From DAOTXN01 sp034435435 (GTDB lineage Bacteria > Chloroflexota > Anaerolineae > S140-20): 64,000 bases of DNA. The stretch lies in assembly GCA_034435435.1 (NCBI GenBank), contig DAOTXN010000130.1, positions 22,982-86,981 on the forward strand. The letters are read 5' to 3'. Numbering within the stretch: the stretch's first letter is position 1; the number at the start of each line of letters is the position of its first letter. A program made the translations under genes and the position numbers. Positions 38,799-46,890 of this stretch are shown in pieces. Below the pieces are notes generated by a model, which worked only from the letters and a program-made list of their open reading frames with translations, ran no database searches and was not told the DNA's origin.

Positions 38799-39395
38799 AT
38801 GAAATGGTTCTACAACTTGCTTTATAGCCGTTTCCGCGCTCCGTGGGATTTGGGGCCACGGCGAGAGCTGGTAGAGGTCGTCGAGAGCGGGCGCATCCAG
38901 CCCTGCAAGGCGATTGACCTGGGCTGCGGCACGGCCAGCAACGCCATCTTTCTGGCGCAGCACGGCTTTGACGTGACCGGGGCGGACTATTCGCCCGCCG
39001 CCATCGCCCTGTGCCAGAAACGGGGCGCGGCGGCGGGCGTCTCGGTCAACTGGATTAAAGATGACCTGACCAATCTGCAACACGTGACGGGTGCGTTCGA
39101 CTTGCTGGTGGACTGGGGTGTGTACGACGACCTGAGCCTGGCGCATCGCCGCGCCTACCTGCGCAACGTGCTGCCGTTGACTCACAGCGAAAGCCGCTTC
39201 CTGATCTACGTGCACCAGTGGCCGCTGCGTTGGTGGGAACGGTTGCTGCGGGCCATGTTCGGCCTGAGCGCCATGCAGCCCGGCGAGATTGAGACCGATT
39301 TCGGCCCCTATTTTCAGGTTGAAAAGCTGGCGGAACGCTATAGCGGCGTCGGCCTTATGCCTGGTGAGGCGGTCTATCTGATGACGAGAAAATGA
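38799..39395 (+). CDS. Class I SAM-dependent methyltransferase
   Basis: 198 residues. Motif I IDLGCGTASNAIFLAQHG for SAM binding, FDVTGADYSPAAI with the acidic residue that holds the ribose, and FDLLVDWGVYDDLSLAHR as motif IV; the C-terminal half ends GLMPGEAVYLMTRK. It resembles TehB/thiopurine-type small-molecule methyltransferases. No ribosome site is visible before the ATG at 38799, which follows the large inverted repeat by 15 bp. Its stop (TGA 39393-39395) is at the edge of the MITE-like element. Confidence 0.87.
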   Translation: MKWFYNLLYSRFRAPWDLGPRRELVEVVESGRIQPCKAIDLGCGTASNAIFLAQHGFDVTGADYSPAAIALCQKRGAAAGVSVNWIKDDLTNLQHVTGAFDLLVDWGVYDDLSLAHRRAYLRNVLPLTHSESRFLIYVHQWPLRWWERLLRAMFGLSAMQPGEIETDFGPYFQVEKLAERYSGVGLMPGEAVYLMTRK

Positions 39396-39595
39396 TTTGG
39401 GTGTGTTTCAAATGAGTTGAAGGGCGAGCATTCCTCAATGGTTCTCAGCACAAAACGGGGCTGAAAGCCTGGCTTCAGCCGGGAAAACCCCGATCAATCG
39501 GGGCGTCCGCTCCGCTTTTGACTGGGAACCAGGCCGCTTCGGGCGCATCTGGGGACGCTCCCTCTACGCTTCAACTGAAATGAAACACACCCTAA
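39396..39595. mobile_element. MITE-like element with 27-bp terminal inverted repeats
   Basis: The ends 39396-39422 (TTTGGGTGTGTTTCA...GTTGAAG) and 39569-39595 are inverted repeats matching at 23 of 27 positions. The roughly 145-bp interior has no ORF but holds small hairpins (GGCTGAA...TTCAGCC, CCCCGATCAATCGGGG). AAAATGATTT occurs at 39389-39398 and again at 39600-39609, a possible target duplication, although the right copy is separated from the end by TAATAAA. No transposase is present, so it would have to be mobilised in trans. Confidence 0.65.
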
Positions 39596-39637
39596 TAAAA
39601 AAATGATTTCTATGGGATGAACAGTTTTTCGCTCGTA

Positions 39638-41347
39638 CTAATGCGTCACGTTGTGCAGCGCGTCGCAGGCGGGGCAGCCCCCGCCGGGGCGAAGGATGCC
39701 ATAACCCGCTTGGGGGTCGCCGTTGCCGGGACCACAGTCGTAGCGCGTAAAGTTGACGTTCCAGATGATCATCAGCCGCACTTTGCCGCTGCCAGAGGCC
39801 AACACGGCCGCTTCGGCCAGCCAGGCCGCCTGTTGCGCGACGGTGGTGGCGGCGGCCCAGCCAAAATTGCCGGGTAACTGGCAATAGCCCTCGCCCGACA
39901 GATAACCCAATTCGGTAAAGCACAACGAGCGCGTGCCGCCCGAAGCCGCCCAGTACGTGTTGATCATCCCCCAAAAATACCACGAGTAATGATCGCCGGT
40001 GATGGCCCCGCTGGTCTGCGACGGCGACGTGGTGCCCGAATTGTAGTGAATGCCATAACAGTCCACGTAATTGGCCGCGCCAGAGGCGACCATGCCGCTG
40101 AGGTACACGTCGTCGCCCCAGTGGAAGGGTGGATTGTGCCACGTGGGCGACAGGGCGGCGCTGACCACCATCGTGCCGGGATTGTTGTTTTTGATGGCGG
40201 TGTAGGCGCGGCGCAGCATCTCGGTGTACGAGGCCGGGTCGATCTGGCCCTGGGCCCACTCGCGGTCGATGTTTGGCTCGTTCCACACTTCGATGGCGTC
40301 GGCCCCGGCCGCGGCGACCGTCCCCAGCCATCCGGCGAACTGGTCCTGATAGCCGGGATCGGAGGCGCGGCTGGCGTCGCCCACAGCCCCAATCAGAATC
40401 TTCAGGCCGTTGGCGTGCGCCTCGTTGACCACGCCAGCGGCGTCGGTGCCGTGGTGCAGTTGCACCTTGGCCCATTTCATACCGGCGTATTGCATGGTGG
40501 CGGCGTTGCCAAAGTGGGCCACGTGTCCGCCCAGCTCAAAACTGCCGCCAACGTGTCCGCTGGGTGGGGGGGGCGGGGGCGCGGCCGGAGGCGCTGTGGG
40601 TGCGGGCGCGTTGGGGTCGCGGGTAGCCGTCGGGGCGGGCGTAGGCTCTTCTCCTACCCGGATGACGACGGTTAAATGGGTACCGAAATTAGCCCCCTCT
40701 GCCGTGGCAAAGCGCCAGTCGCTCTCAAAACTGCCATCGGTGTCGGGCGCGACCATATCCACCGAGATTTCGGTCGTCTCGCCTATGGCCAATGCGCCGA
40801 CCGTCACACTGTCCGGCGCATTCATTTGATCTCCGCTGGAAAATACGAGCTGGGTGCCATCTGGCCAGGCGCACGCGCCGCTGTTCTTTACCCGCCAGGT
40901 CTTGACAAAGGCCTGGCCTTTATCCAGGTGCGAATGGTCGGGAATGGTGACGTCGGCCAGGTAGAGCGCGTTCAGACAAGCCAGAGAAGAGAGTTGGTTA
41001 GCTGCTTGGCTGGTCGGCGAGCTGGTGGGCCGGGGCGTGCGAGTGGGTCGAGGCGTGCGGGTCGCAGTAGGGGCGGCGGTGGGCGAGGCTGTCATCGTAG
41101 CCGTAGGGCTGGGTCGGGGAGTCGCCGTCACGGTGGGGGTGGGCGAGGGTTGCGGTGTGTGGGTCGGAGACGCCGCGGTGGGGGTGTCGCTGGGAGGCAA
41201 CGGCGCGGCGGCGATCTGGGCGGCCGCAGATTCGGCGGCGTCGGGTGAGTTATCACGGCTCGCCAGGAAGACGAGCGTCAGGGCGGCAGCGAGCGCAAGC
41301 GCCGCGCCCGCGATGACGCGGGACTGTCTCATTCTTTCTCGCATCAT
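39638..41347 (-). CDS. Secreted glycoside-hydrolase-like protein with NBR1-type Ig domain
   Basis: 569 residues. N-terminal signal anchor (about 8-28), a long Pro/Thr linker (about 50-112), an NBR1-like Ig domain (about 118-225; DKGQAFVKTWRVKNSGACAWPDGTQLV is diagnostic), a second Pro-rich linker, then a TIM barrel of about 290 residues. The barrel has ADAIEVWNEPNIDREW, the N-E-P acid/base position of clan A glycosidases, and LCFTELGYLS, a plausible nucleophile Glu. It probably cleaves an extracellular polysaccharide while bound to the envelope. AGGAGCAACC precedes the ATG at 41347. The GH family (39-like or 5-like) cannot be fixed by eye. Confidence 0.85.
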   Translation of the reverse strand: MMRERMRQSRVIAGAALALAAALTLVFLASRDNSPDAAESAAAQIAAAPLPPSDTPTAASPTHTPQPSPTPTVTATPRPSPTATMTASPTAAPTATRTPRPTRTPRPTSSPTSQAANQLSSLACLNALYLADVTIPDHSHLDKGQAFVKTWRVKNSGACAWPDGTQLVFSSGDQMNAPDSVTVGALAIGETTEISVDMVAPDTDGSFESDWRFATAEGANFGTHLTVVIRVGEEPTPAPTATRDPNAPAPTAPPAAPPPPPPSGHVGGSFELGGHVAHFGNAATMQYAGMKWAKVQLHHGTDAAGVVNEAHANGLKILIGAVGDASRASDPGYQDQFAGWLGTVAAAGADAIEVWNEPNIDREWAQGQIDPASYTEMLRRAYTAIKNNNPGTMVVSAALSPTWHNPPFHWGDDVYLSGMVASGAANYVDCYGIHYNSGTTSPSQTSGAITGDHYSWYFWGMINTYWAASGGTRSLCFTELGYLSGEGYCQLPGNFGWAAATTVAQQAAWLAEAAVLASGSGKVRLMIIWNVNFTRYDCGPGNGDPQAGYGILRPGGGCPACDALHNVTH

Positions 41348-41365
41348 AGGTTTGGTTGCTCCTTC

Positions 41366-42193
41366 TTATGCAGGCTTTTCAGCCACCAGCAACAGACCGG
41401 CCCCCGTCTCGGTCGGTGATATGTCCATTGCGTAAAAAGGGCGCAGGCGGCGATCCAGGAGCCGGGGTAACGCGCGGGCGACCAGGCGCTGGTATCCCAG
41501 CCAACGCAGGCGCGGCGACGCCAGGAGTGTAAAAGGCGAACGGCGACCGATGCCATATTGCCTGTTCATACGGTCCCAGACACGCGCTGCCGCCGGGGCC
41601 ATATAGTAAGCGGCGCTGACAGGCTGCAACCCCACCGCGTGGAAAAGCTGCGCCCATTGTGCGGGCGAATGGTAGTGATAGTGGTGTAACGTTTGATCAA
41701 TGGCAGCCCGATAGCCATACGGGTCGCCGTGCGGGGGAGTTTCCAGGTAGTCGTGAAAGTGGTCGCTGGGCGCGGTGATCACGAGCCGGCCTTGGGGCCG
41801 AAGCGTGCGGGCGATTTCTACCAGCACCGGCGCAGGGTCGGGGATGTGTTCGAGCACCGAGTTGGAAAAAACGGTGGCAAAGGCCGCAGTGGGGTAGGGC
41901 AGATGATGCCCGTCGGCGCAAGCGAGGGTCCGATATGCGCCGCCGCCGCGGGCGACGAGCAGTTGAAAGTGCAACAGGTCACAACCGGTGGTCACGGATT
42001 GCTGGGGCCCAAAGACGGCCAACGCAAAACGTCCGTGTCCGCAGCCCAGGTCCAGCATTGGGGCGTGGAACGACGCCTGGGTCACAGCCCGCGCCTCCAC
42101 TGCACGCCACAGCGCCTCGGGCGGGGCGAACCAGTAAAATTTTAGAAAGGTCTCAAGTAGGTCAGTGTCTTGGGGTAGGATCAAGTCTGTCAT
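41366..42193 (-). CDS. Class I SAM-dependent methyltransferase (UbiE/MenG-like)
   Basis: 275 residues. Motif I MLDLGCGHGRFALAVFG, VTTGCDLLHFQLLVA, LACADGHHLPYPTAAFATVFSNSVLEHIPDPAPVLVEIARTLRPQGRLVITAPSDHF cover motifs II-IV. The C-terminal half, with its substrate cover region and AGLLLVAEKPA end, resembles methyltransferases of glycolipid or quinone pathways. I chose the ATG at 42193 because the promoter (42208-42236) would initiate near 42201, after the alternative GTG at 42217. It is followed at 18 bp by the glycosidase gene. Substrate unknown. Confidence 0.87.
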   Translation of the reverse strand: MTDLILPQDTDLLETFLKFYWFAPPEALWRAVEARAVTQASFHAPMLDLGCGHGRFALAVFGPQQSVTTGCDLLHFQLLVARGGGAYRTLACADGHHLPYPTAAFATVFSNSVLEHIPDPAPVLVEIARTLRPQGRLVITAPSDHFHDYLETPPHGDPYGYRAAIDQTLHHYHYHSPAQWAQLFHAVGLQPVSAAYYMAPAAARVWDRMNRQYGIGRRSPFTLLASPRLRWLGYQRLVARALPRLLDRRLRPFYAMDISPTETGAGLLLVAEKPA

Positions 42194-42207
42194 AGCAAAC
42201 GGGGCGT

Positions 42208-42236
42208 ATTCTAGCACGCCCTGGCGCTTTGTGCAA
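42208..42236 (-). promoter_or_regulatory. Promoter of the 41366-42193 methyltransferase gene
   Basis: TTGCAC (42236-42231), 17 bp, TAGAAT (42213-42208). The predicted start is only about 8 nt from the ATG at 42193, so the mRNA would be nearly leaderless. Confidence 0.6.
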
Positions 42237-42258
42237 ACACGTGCGGCGCACCTAAAAC

Positions 42259-42288
42259 CTTGACACGAATAGACTAAAGGTCTAAAAT
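42259..42288 (+). promoter_or_regulatory. cbpA-htrA-hspR promoter with HAIR-like operator
   Basis: TTGACA (42260-42265), 17 bp, TAAAAT (42283-42288). CTTGACA-N7-ACTAAAG (42259-42279) overlaps the -35 and spacer and matches the HspR inverted repeat CTTGAGT-N7-ACTCAAG at 11 of 14 positions with exact spacing. Because hspR is the third gene of this operon, autorepression is expected. Confidence 0.7.
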
Positions 42289-42322
42289 TAACTCAACCGT
42301 GACGATTGGGATGTGAGACGGG

Positions 42323-43270
42323 ATGAACTATCAAGATTACTACAAAACCCTCGGCGTCGACAAAAAAGCAGACGAAAAGGAAATCAAGCGGGCCTACCGG
42401 CGGTTGGCCCGCGAGTTTCACCCCGACGTGAACCCCGGCAATCCCCAAGCCGAAGAAAAGTTCAAACAGATCAACGAAGCCTACGAGGTGCTCAGCGACC
42501 CGGAAAAACGGGCCAAGTACGACCGCTTTGGCGCCAGTTGGCAACAGTATCAACGCGCGGGCGGGGAGTCGGGTGGCTTTGATTGGAGCCAGTGGATGAG
42601 CGGTCAGCCGCGCGGCACGCGCGTCGAATTTAGCGGCGATCTGGGTGATCTATTTGGGGGCAGCGCCGGGGGGTTCTCGGACTTTTTCAATGCCCTCTTT
42701 GGCGATGCAGGAGCGCGGTCTGGCGGTTTTGGACCGCGAGGGCGAGGTGCGACGCGCGGACAAGACCTGGAGCAGCCGGTGCAAATCACTCTCGAAGAGG
42801 CTTTTCACGGCGCCCGCCGCGTGCTGGAAAAAGATGGGCGAAGGTTAGAGGTCAAAATACCACGCGGCGTCAAAACAGGCGCGCGCATTCGCATCGCCGG
42901 AGAAGGCGGCGCTGGGGGAGCGAGTGCATCGGCGGGCGACCTTTATCTCAAGGTGAAGGTTGCCCCGCACGACACCTTTAGCCGTGAGGGTGATGATCTG
43001 CACCGGGAAGTCGAAGTGGACCTGTATACGGCGATCTTGGGAGGTGAGGTGCGCGTGCAAACATTGGATGGCGAAGTGACGCTCAAAATCCCGCCCGAGA
43101 CCCAGAGTGGGGGCGCCTTTCGGTTGCGAGGCAAGGGTATGCCCAGGCTGAAACACCCGGAGCAGCGCGGAGACCTTTACATCAAGGTGCGCGTGCGTGT
43201 GCCTCAAAACTTGAGCGAGCAGGAAAAGCGCCTGTTCCGCCAGTTGTCAGAAATGCGCAGGCGAGGTTGA
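42323..43270 (+). CDS. cbpA: CbpA-like DnaJ-family co-chaperone
   Basis: 315 residues. J domain (1-70) starting MNYQDYYKTLGVDKKADEKEIKRAYR with HPD in FHPDVNPGN, a Gly/Phe-rich stretch, then two C-terminal substrate-binding domains (LEQPVQITLEEAFHGARRVLE..., VQTLDGEVTLKIPPETQSGGAFRLRGKGMP). The cysteine-rich zinc region of DnaJ is missing, which is the CbpA type. It stimulates DnaK and binds unfolded protein. First gene of the cbpA-htrA-hspR operon; its stop overlaps the frame of htrA. Confidence 0.94.
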   Translation: MNYQDYYKTLGVDKKADEKEIKRAYRRLAREFHPDVNPGNPQAEEKFKQINEAYEVLSDPEKRAKYDRFGASWQQYQRAGGESGGFDWSQWMSGQPRGTRVEFSGDLGDLFGGSAGGFSDFFNALFGDAGARSGGFGPRGRGATRGQDLEQPVQITLEEAFHGARRVLEKDGRRLEVKIPRGVKTGARIRIAGEGGAGGASASAGDLYLKVKVAPHDTFSREGDDLHREVEVDLYTAILGGEVRVQTLDGEVTLKIPPETQSGGAFRLRGKGMPRLKHPEQRGDLYIKVRVRVPQNLSEQEKRLFRQLSEMRRRG

Positions 43271-43287
43271 ACGAGTTGAGGAGTCAG

Positions 43288-44475
43288 ATGACGAGATTCA
43301 AGGGTGTGTGGGCAGCGATCAATTTTTTGCTGTTGGCGACGTTGGCTTGTAATCTTTCGACAGCCAAGCAGAGTAAGCTGCAGGACGTGCATCTCGAAAC
43401 GACAGAGCCGACATCCGCGCCGACGGCGGCGGCGCTCACGCCGCCCGCAGTGCAGGCATTGACCATCGACGCCGACGCCGAAGAGCAGTTACTCATCGGC
43501 CTCTACGAACGGGCCAACCCGGCCGTGGTCAACATTGACGTATCCACGGCGATGTTTGGCGACGATTTGAACGATTTTGGCAGCGGCTCGGGCTTTGTAA
43601 TTGACATGCAAGGTCACATTGTCACCAACAATCACGTGGTCGAAAGCGCGGACGATCTGCGGGTCACGTTTCACGATGGCTTTGTCGCCAAAGCCGAAGT
43701 GATTGCACGCGACGAAGACAGCGACCTAGCCGTTCTCAAGGTGGACGTGGACGCGGAGCGCCTGAAGCCGTTAGAGTTTGGCGATTCCAGCAGCCTGCGC
43801 GTGGGGCAACGGGTGATCGCCATCGGCAACCCGTGGGACCTGGGCGGCACCATGACCGTGGGCATCGTCAGTGCTTTAGGGCGCTCGCTGCCGGGGAAAG
43901 TGACGCCCGACCAGGGCTTTTATTCCATCCCAGACTTGATTCAGACCGACGCGGCTATCAATCCCGGCAATTCGGGCGGACCGCTTTTGGATTCGGGCGG
44001 GCGTGTGGTAGGGATCAATACGGCCATTCGCTCCGAGGGCAGTTTTAACTCCGGGGTGGGCTTTGCCGTTCCGGTGGACATTGTCAAGCGTGTGGTGCCG
44101 GCGCTCATCAGCGAGGGACGGTATCATTATCCATATTTGGGCATCACGGCCAACAGCGAAGTGTCAGTGGCCGAGTTGGCTCTGGAATTGGACTTGCCTG
44201 TGCACCGTGGGGTATTAATTGCCGAAGTGAGGCCGGGCGAGCCGGCCGCGCAGGCCGGCTTGCGAGGCGGCAGCAGCGAGTTTAATTTTTACGGACAACC
44301 GCTCATCATCGGCGGTGACATTATCCTGGCTATTGACGATTACCCATTGCGCGATTTTGACGATCTCATCGCCTATCTGGTGCGTGAAACCTCGGTCGGT
44401 CAGCAAGTCACTCTCACGGTGATGCGCGACAACGAGACGCTAGAGATTCCGTTGACGTTGGGTGAACGACCGTAG
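43288..44475 (+). CDS. htrA: HtrA/DegP-family serine protease lipoprotein with PDZ domain
   Basis: 395 residues. Signal with lipobox LATLAC. Trypsin-like domain with the triad His in VTNNHVVE, Asp in DEDSDLAVLKV and Ser in NPGNSGGPLLDSGG. A PDZ domain follows (about 285-390, YLGITANSEVSVAELALELDLPVHRGVLIAEVRPGEPAAQAGL). It degrades or refolds damaged envelope proteins. The DnaJ-type gene upstream and hspR downstream make this a protein-quality operon. GAGGAGTCAG precedes the ATG at 43288, which I prefer to the TTG at 43267. Confidence 0.93.
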   Translation: MTRFKGVWAAINFLLLATLACNLSTAKQSKLQDVHLETTEPTSAPTAAALTPPAVQALTIDADAEEQLLIGLYERANPAVVNIDVSTAMFGDDLNDFGSGSGFVIDMQGHIVTNNHVVESADDLRVTFHDGFVAKAEVIARDEDSDLAVLKVDVDAERLKPLEFGDSSSLRVGQRVIAIGNPWDLGGTMTVGIVSALGRSLPGKVTPDQGFYSIPDLIQTDAAINPGNSGGPLLDSGGRVVGINTAIRSEGSFNSGVGFAVPVDIVKRVVPALISEGRYHYPYLGITANSEVSVAELALELDLPVHRGVLIAEVRPGEPAAQAGLRGGSSEFNFYGQPLIIGGDIILAIDDYPLRDFDDLIAYLVRETSVGQQVTLTVMRDNETLEIPLTLGERP

Positions 44476-44491
44476 AACCAGGAGGAACTGA

Positions 44492-44830
44492 GTGGCGGTC
44501 AGCGTTCCGGGTGAAACCATTCCTCCCGACGAGCCTTATTACGTCATTGGCATGGCTGCGCGCCTGGTTGATTTGCACCCCCAAACACTGCGGCATTATG
44601 AGGCGCTGGGGTTGGTGATTCCCCAGCGATCCCAGGGCAATATCCGTTTGTATTCCCCTCGCGATATCGAGCGCCTGCTCAAGATCAATCGCCTGACCCA
44701 AGAGTTGGGCGTCAATCTGGCTGGGGTCGAAGTCATTCTCCGTTTGAGTGAACGAGTCGAAACGCTCCAGGCCGAATTGACTCGGCTGGAGTCCGCGATC
44801 AAATCCGCCGCGACGCACAGCCGCCGCTGA
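44492..44830 (+). CDS. hspR: MerR-family heat-shock repressor HspR
   Basis: 112 residues. MerR-type winged helix: YYVIGMAARLVDLHPQTLRHYEALGLVIPQRSQGNIRLYSPRDIERLLKINRLTQELGVNLAGVEVIL, including the H-P-Q-T-L-R-x-Y-E core typical of HspR, then a short coiled coil (LSERVETLQAELTRLES). HspR represses chaperone operons by binding HAIR inverted repeats, usually with DnaK as co-repressor. A HAIR-like site overlaps this operon's own promoter at 42259-42279. GTG start at 44492 with AGGAGG upstream. Confidence 0.93.
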   Translation: MAVSVPGETIPPDEPYYVIGMAARLVDLHPQTLRHYEALGLVIPQRSQGNIRLYSPRDIERLLKINRLTQELGVNLAGVEVILRLSERVETLQAELTRLESAIKSAATHSRR

Positions 44831-44872
44831 CGCTGGCTGTGCGCCACAACTTTCATAGAGAAGGAGTCACAC

Positions 44873-45976
44873 ATGTTCAGCACGAAGGATTTGCGCGAAT
44901 TGGCCCAATATCGCAGCAACAGCGCGGTGTTGAGTCTGTATTTGAACACAGATCCGACTCAACACACGACCGATGAGTACAAGTTAGCCCTGCGCCAACT
45001 GATCAAAGCGGTCGAAGAGCAAGCTGCTCCCGCAGACATCACTGCCATAGAACGTTTTGTGGACTTTGAGTACGATTGGAAGGGGCGCGGCATCGTTCTT
45101 TTCTCGTGTGCGGCGGAGGACTATTGGCGACAGTACAGCCTGGCGGTGCCGGTAGAGTCGCGCGCTATCGTTTCTGACAAGCCCTACATCACGCCGTTAG
45201 CCGGGTTGTGGGACACGTATGGGCGTTTTGTGGTGGCAATGGTGGATAAGCAAGGAGCGCGCCTGTTGTTGTTTCAGATGGGTGAATTGGAGCACGAAGA
45301 AGGCATGTTGGGTGAACAGGTGCGTCGGCTCAAAAAGGGGCGCGGCTCGGCGGCGACCGGCCGGCGAGGCGGAGTGGGCGGCGCGGCTCACGAAGACGAG
45401 GTGGCTTCCCGCAATCTCAAAGAAGCAGCCGGGCTAACCGTGGCCTTTTGCGAAACCCACCGTCCACGTAATCTGCTGCTGGCTGGCGCCGAGGCGACGC
45501 TGGCGCAGTTCAAAAGTAACCTGCCGCGCGTGTGGGCCGACCGGGTCATCGGCGTGTTTTCTGCGGACATGAACAGCGGGCATAACCAGGTGCGCGACCG
45601 GGCTTTTGCGATTTTGGAACAGGTAGAGGCCGAACGCGAGACCGCCCTGGCCGACGCGGTGGTCACCGCCGCCGCCAAGGGCAGCAATGGCGTAGTGCGC
45701 CTGGGTGATACGCTGAGCGCCGTACACGAAGGGCGTGTGCAAACACTGGTCGTGGCCCACGGCTATCGCGCTCCGGGGTATCACTGCAATAGCTGCGGAT
45801 ACATCACCGACCAAAAGATAACCGAATGTCCCTTTTGCGGTGGAGGTGTGACCGAAATCCGCAATGCGGTCGAAGCAGCCGTAGCCCAGGTGTTAGAGTT
45901 GGGAGCCAAAGTGGAGATCATAGACGGACACAAGGAGTTTGACCAGGTCGGCATTGGCGCGTTGCTGCGTTACTAA
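44873..45976 (+). CDS. Bacterial eRF1-like protein (baeRF type) with C-terminal zinc ribbon
   Basis: 367 residues. The N-terminal part (SAVLSLYLNTDPTQ) and middle domain resemble archaeo-eukaryotic release factors. A basic glycine loop, KKGRGSAATGRRGGVGGAAHEDEVASRN, lies where eRF1 has GRGGQSA-x-RF, but the Gln is replaced: residues 166-170 are GGVGG. The C-terminal part has CNSC (305-308) and CPFC (319-322), a zinc ribbon. Members may rescue ribosomes or modify translation; without Gln, peptidyl-tRNA hydrolysis in the eRF1 manner is doubtful. It follows hspR by 42 bp with AAGGAG before the ATG, so it may belong to the stress operon. Family call is moderately firm. Confidence 0.75.
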   Translation: MFSTKDLRELAQYRSNSAVLSLYLNTDPTQHTTDEYKLALRQLIKAVEEQAAPADITAIERFVDFEYDWKGRGIVLFSCAAEDYWRQYSLAVPVESRAIVSDKPYITPLAGLWDTYGRFVVAMVDKQGARLLLFQMGELEHEEGMLGEQVRRLKKGRGSAATGRRGGVGGAAHEDEVASRNLKEAAGLTVAFCETHRPRNLLLAGAEATLAQFKSNLPRVWADRVIGVFSADMNSGHNQVRDRAFAILEQVEAERETALADAVVTAAAKGSNGVVRLGDTLSAVHEGRVQTLVVAHGYRAPGYHCNSCGYITDQKITECPFCGGGVTEIRNAVEAAVAQVLELGAKVEIIDGHKEFDQVGIGALLRY

Positions 45977-46011
45977 TCCACCGACCTCGGTAATCCGCTT
46001 CACAACATCTC

Positions 46012-46040
46012 TTTACAAAACCTATGGATTAGAGTATAAT
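46012..46040 (+). promoter_or_regulatory. Promoter of greA
   Basis: TTTACA (46012-46017), 17 bp, TATAAT (46035-46040). Transcription would begin near 46047 and leave a leader of almost 200 nt before the greA ATG. Confidence 0.7.
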
Positions 46041-46055
46041 GAGCGCGCTTGAAAA

Positions 46056-46119
46056 CCCGACGAACCTCTCCTTACCTGTCGCCTCAACAGGCGGCAAATC
46101 TCGGAGGGGAATCGTCGGG
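46056..46119 (+). ncRNA. Candidate structured 5' leader RNA of greA
   Basis: Nested pairing: CCCGACGA (46056-46063) with TCGTCGGG (46112-46119), CCTCTCC with GGAGGGG, and an apical GTCGCCT-CAAC-AGGCGGC, giving a long bulged hairpin. Two further hairpins follow before the ribosome site: CCATCTCC/GGGGATGG (46176-46198) and GATCTT/AAGATC (46204-46222). I do not recognise a known riboswitch or RNA family in it. It could be an attenuator, protein-binding leader or source of a small RNA. Confidence 0.45.
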
Positions 46120-46239
46120 ATAGCTTATTTGGGCGCTTGAAGAATTATAGGATATTGATGGCTTTAGACGGCTCACCATCTCCACCGCCAGGGGATGGGG
46201 GCCGATCTTTTTCAACAAGATCGACCAAGGAAGACGTGG

Positions 46240-46719
46240 ATGGCAGAACGACCGACCTTTCTGACCCGCGAAGGGATGAAAAAACTGGAAGACGAATTAG
46301 AATACTTGCGCACGGTGCGTCGGCATGAGGTGGCCCAGCGCCTGCATGAAGCGATGGAAGGCGGCGACATTCAGGAAAATGCTGAATACGAAGACGCACG
46401 GAACGAACGGGCCTTCGTCGAAGGACGTATCCTGACCCTGGAAACAATCTTGAGTAAGGCCGTGCTCATCGAAGAAGGCAACAGCCCGACCGATCACGTT
46501 GGGATCGGCAGTCGGGTGACGGTGATCGAAGTCAACGGTGACGAGAGTGTTCCAGAGTATTATCACATCGTCGGGTCCGCCGAGGCCGACCCCGTCGAGG
46601 GGCGCATCTCAAACGAATCTCCTTTGGGCCGGCGGTTAATGGGCAAACGGGTGGGCGACATTGTCGCCGTCAACGCACCCGATGGCCTGATCAAATTCAA
46701 GATCACGGCTATTGGCTAG
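46240..46719 (+). CDS. greA: Transcription elongation factor GreA
   Basis: 159 residues. N-terminal coiled coil (about 10-80) with FLTREGMKKLEDELEYLR and the tip segment EGGDIQENAEYEDARNE, whose acidic residues reach the polymerase active site; then the FKBP-like domain, VGIGSRVTVIEVNGDES...ISNESPLGRRLMGKRVGDIVAVNAPDGLIKFKI. It rescues backtracked RNA polymerase by stimulating transcript cleavage. AAGGAAG precedes the ATG at 46240; the in-frame ATG at 46195 falls inside the leader hairpins. It has its own promoter and long leader. Confidence 0.96.
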   Translation: MAERPTFLTREGMKKLEDELEYLRTVRRHEVAQRLHEAMEGGDIQENAEYEDARNERAFVEGRILTLETILSKAVLIEEGNSPTDHVGIGSRVTVIEVNGDESVPEYYHIVGSAEADPVEGRISNESPLGRRLMGKRVGDIVAVNAPDGLIKFKITAIG

Positions 46720-46890
46720 AGTTCAGTCGTCAGCGTTCAGTCCCATCTGCACGACTATTACTTGCTCCCAGGCGCCGCCACGCGGACGCGAGGCAACTGA
46801 AAAGAGCAGGATGGCCCACCTGTCAGCGTTCGGCCGTTGGCTATCAGTAAACTGATGGCTTTTGGCTGAACGCCTATAAAGGAACAATCC
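46720..46890. other. 171-bp gap between greA and lysS
   Basis: Contains imperfect copies of a GTCAGCGTTCAGT-like repeat (about 46722-46741 and 46821-46831), a small palindrome ATCAGTAAACTGAT, and TATAAA at 46875-46880 close to the lysS ATG. No T-box features (no tandem specifier/antiterminator pair) were found. Confidence 0.4.

Noticed and set aside
46720..46890. T-box or other tRNA-sensing leader before lysS
   Set aside because: No specifier loop or antiterminator pairing; the gap holds degenerate repeats and a small palindrome.
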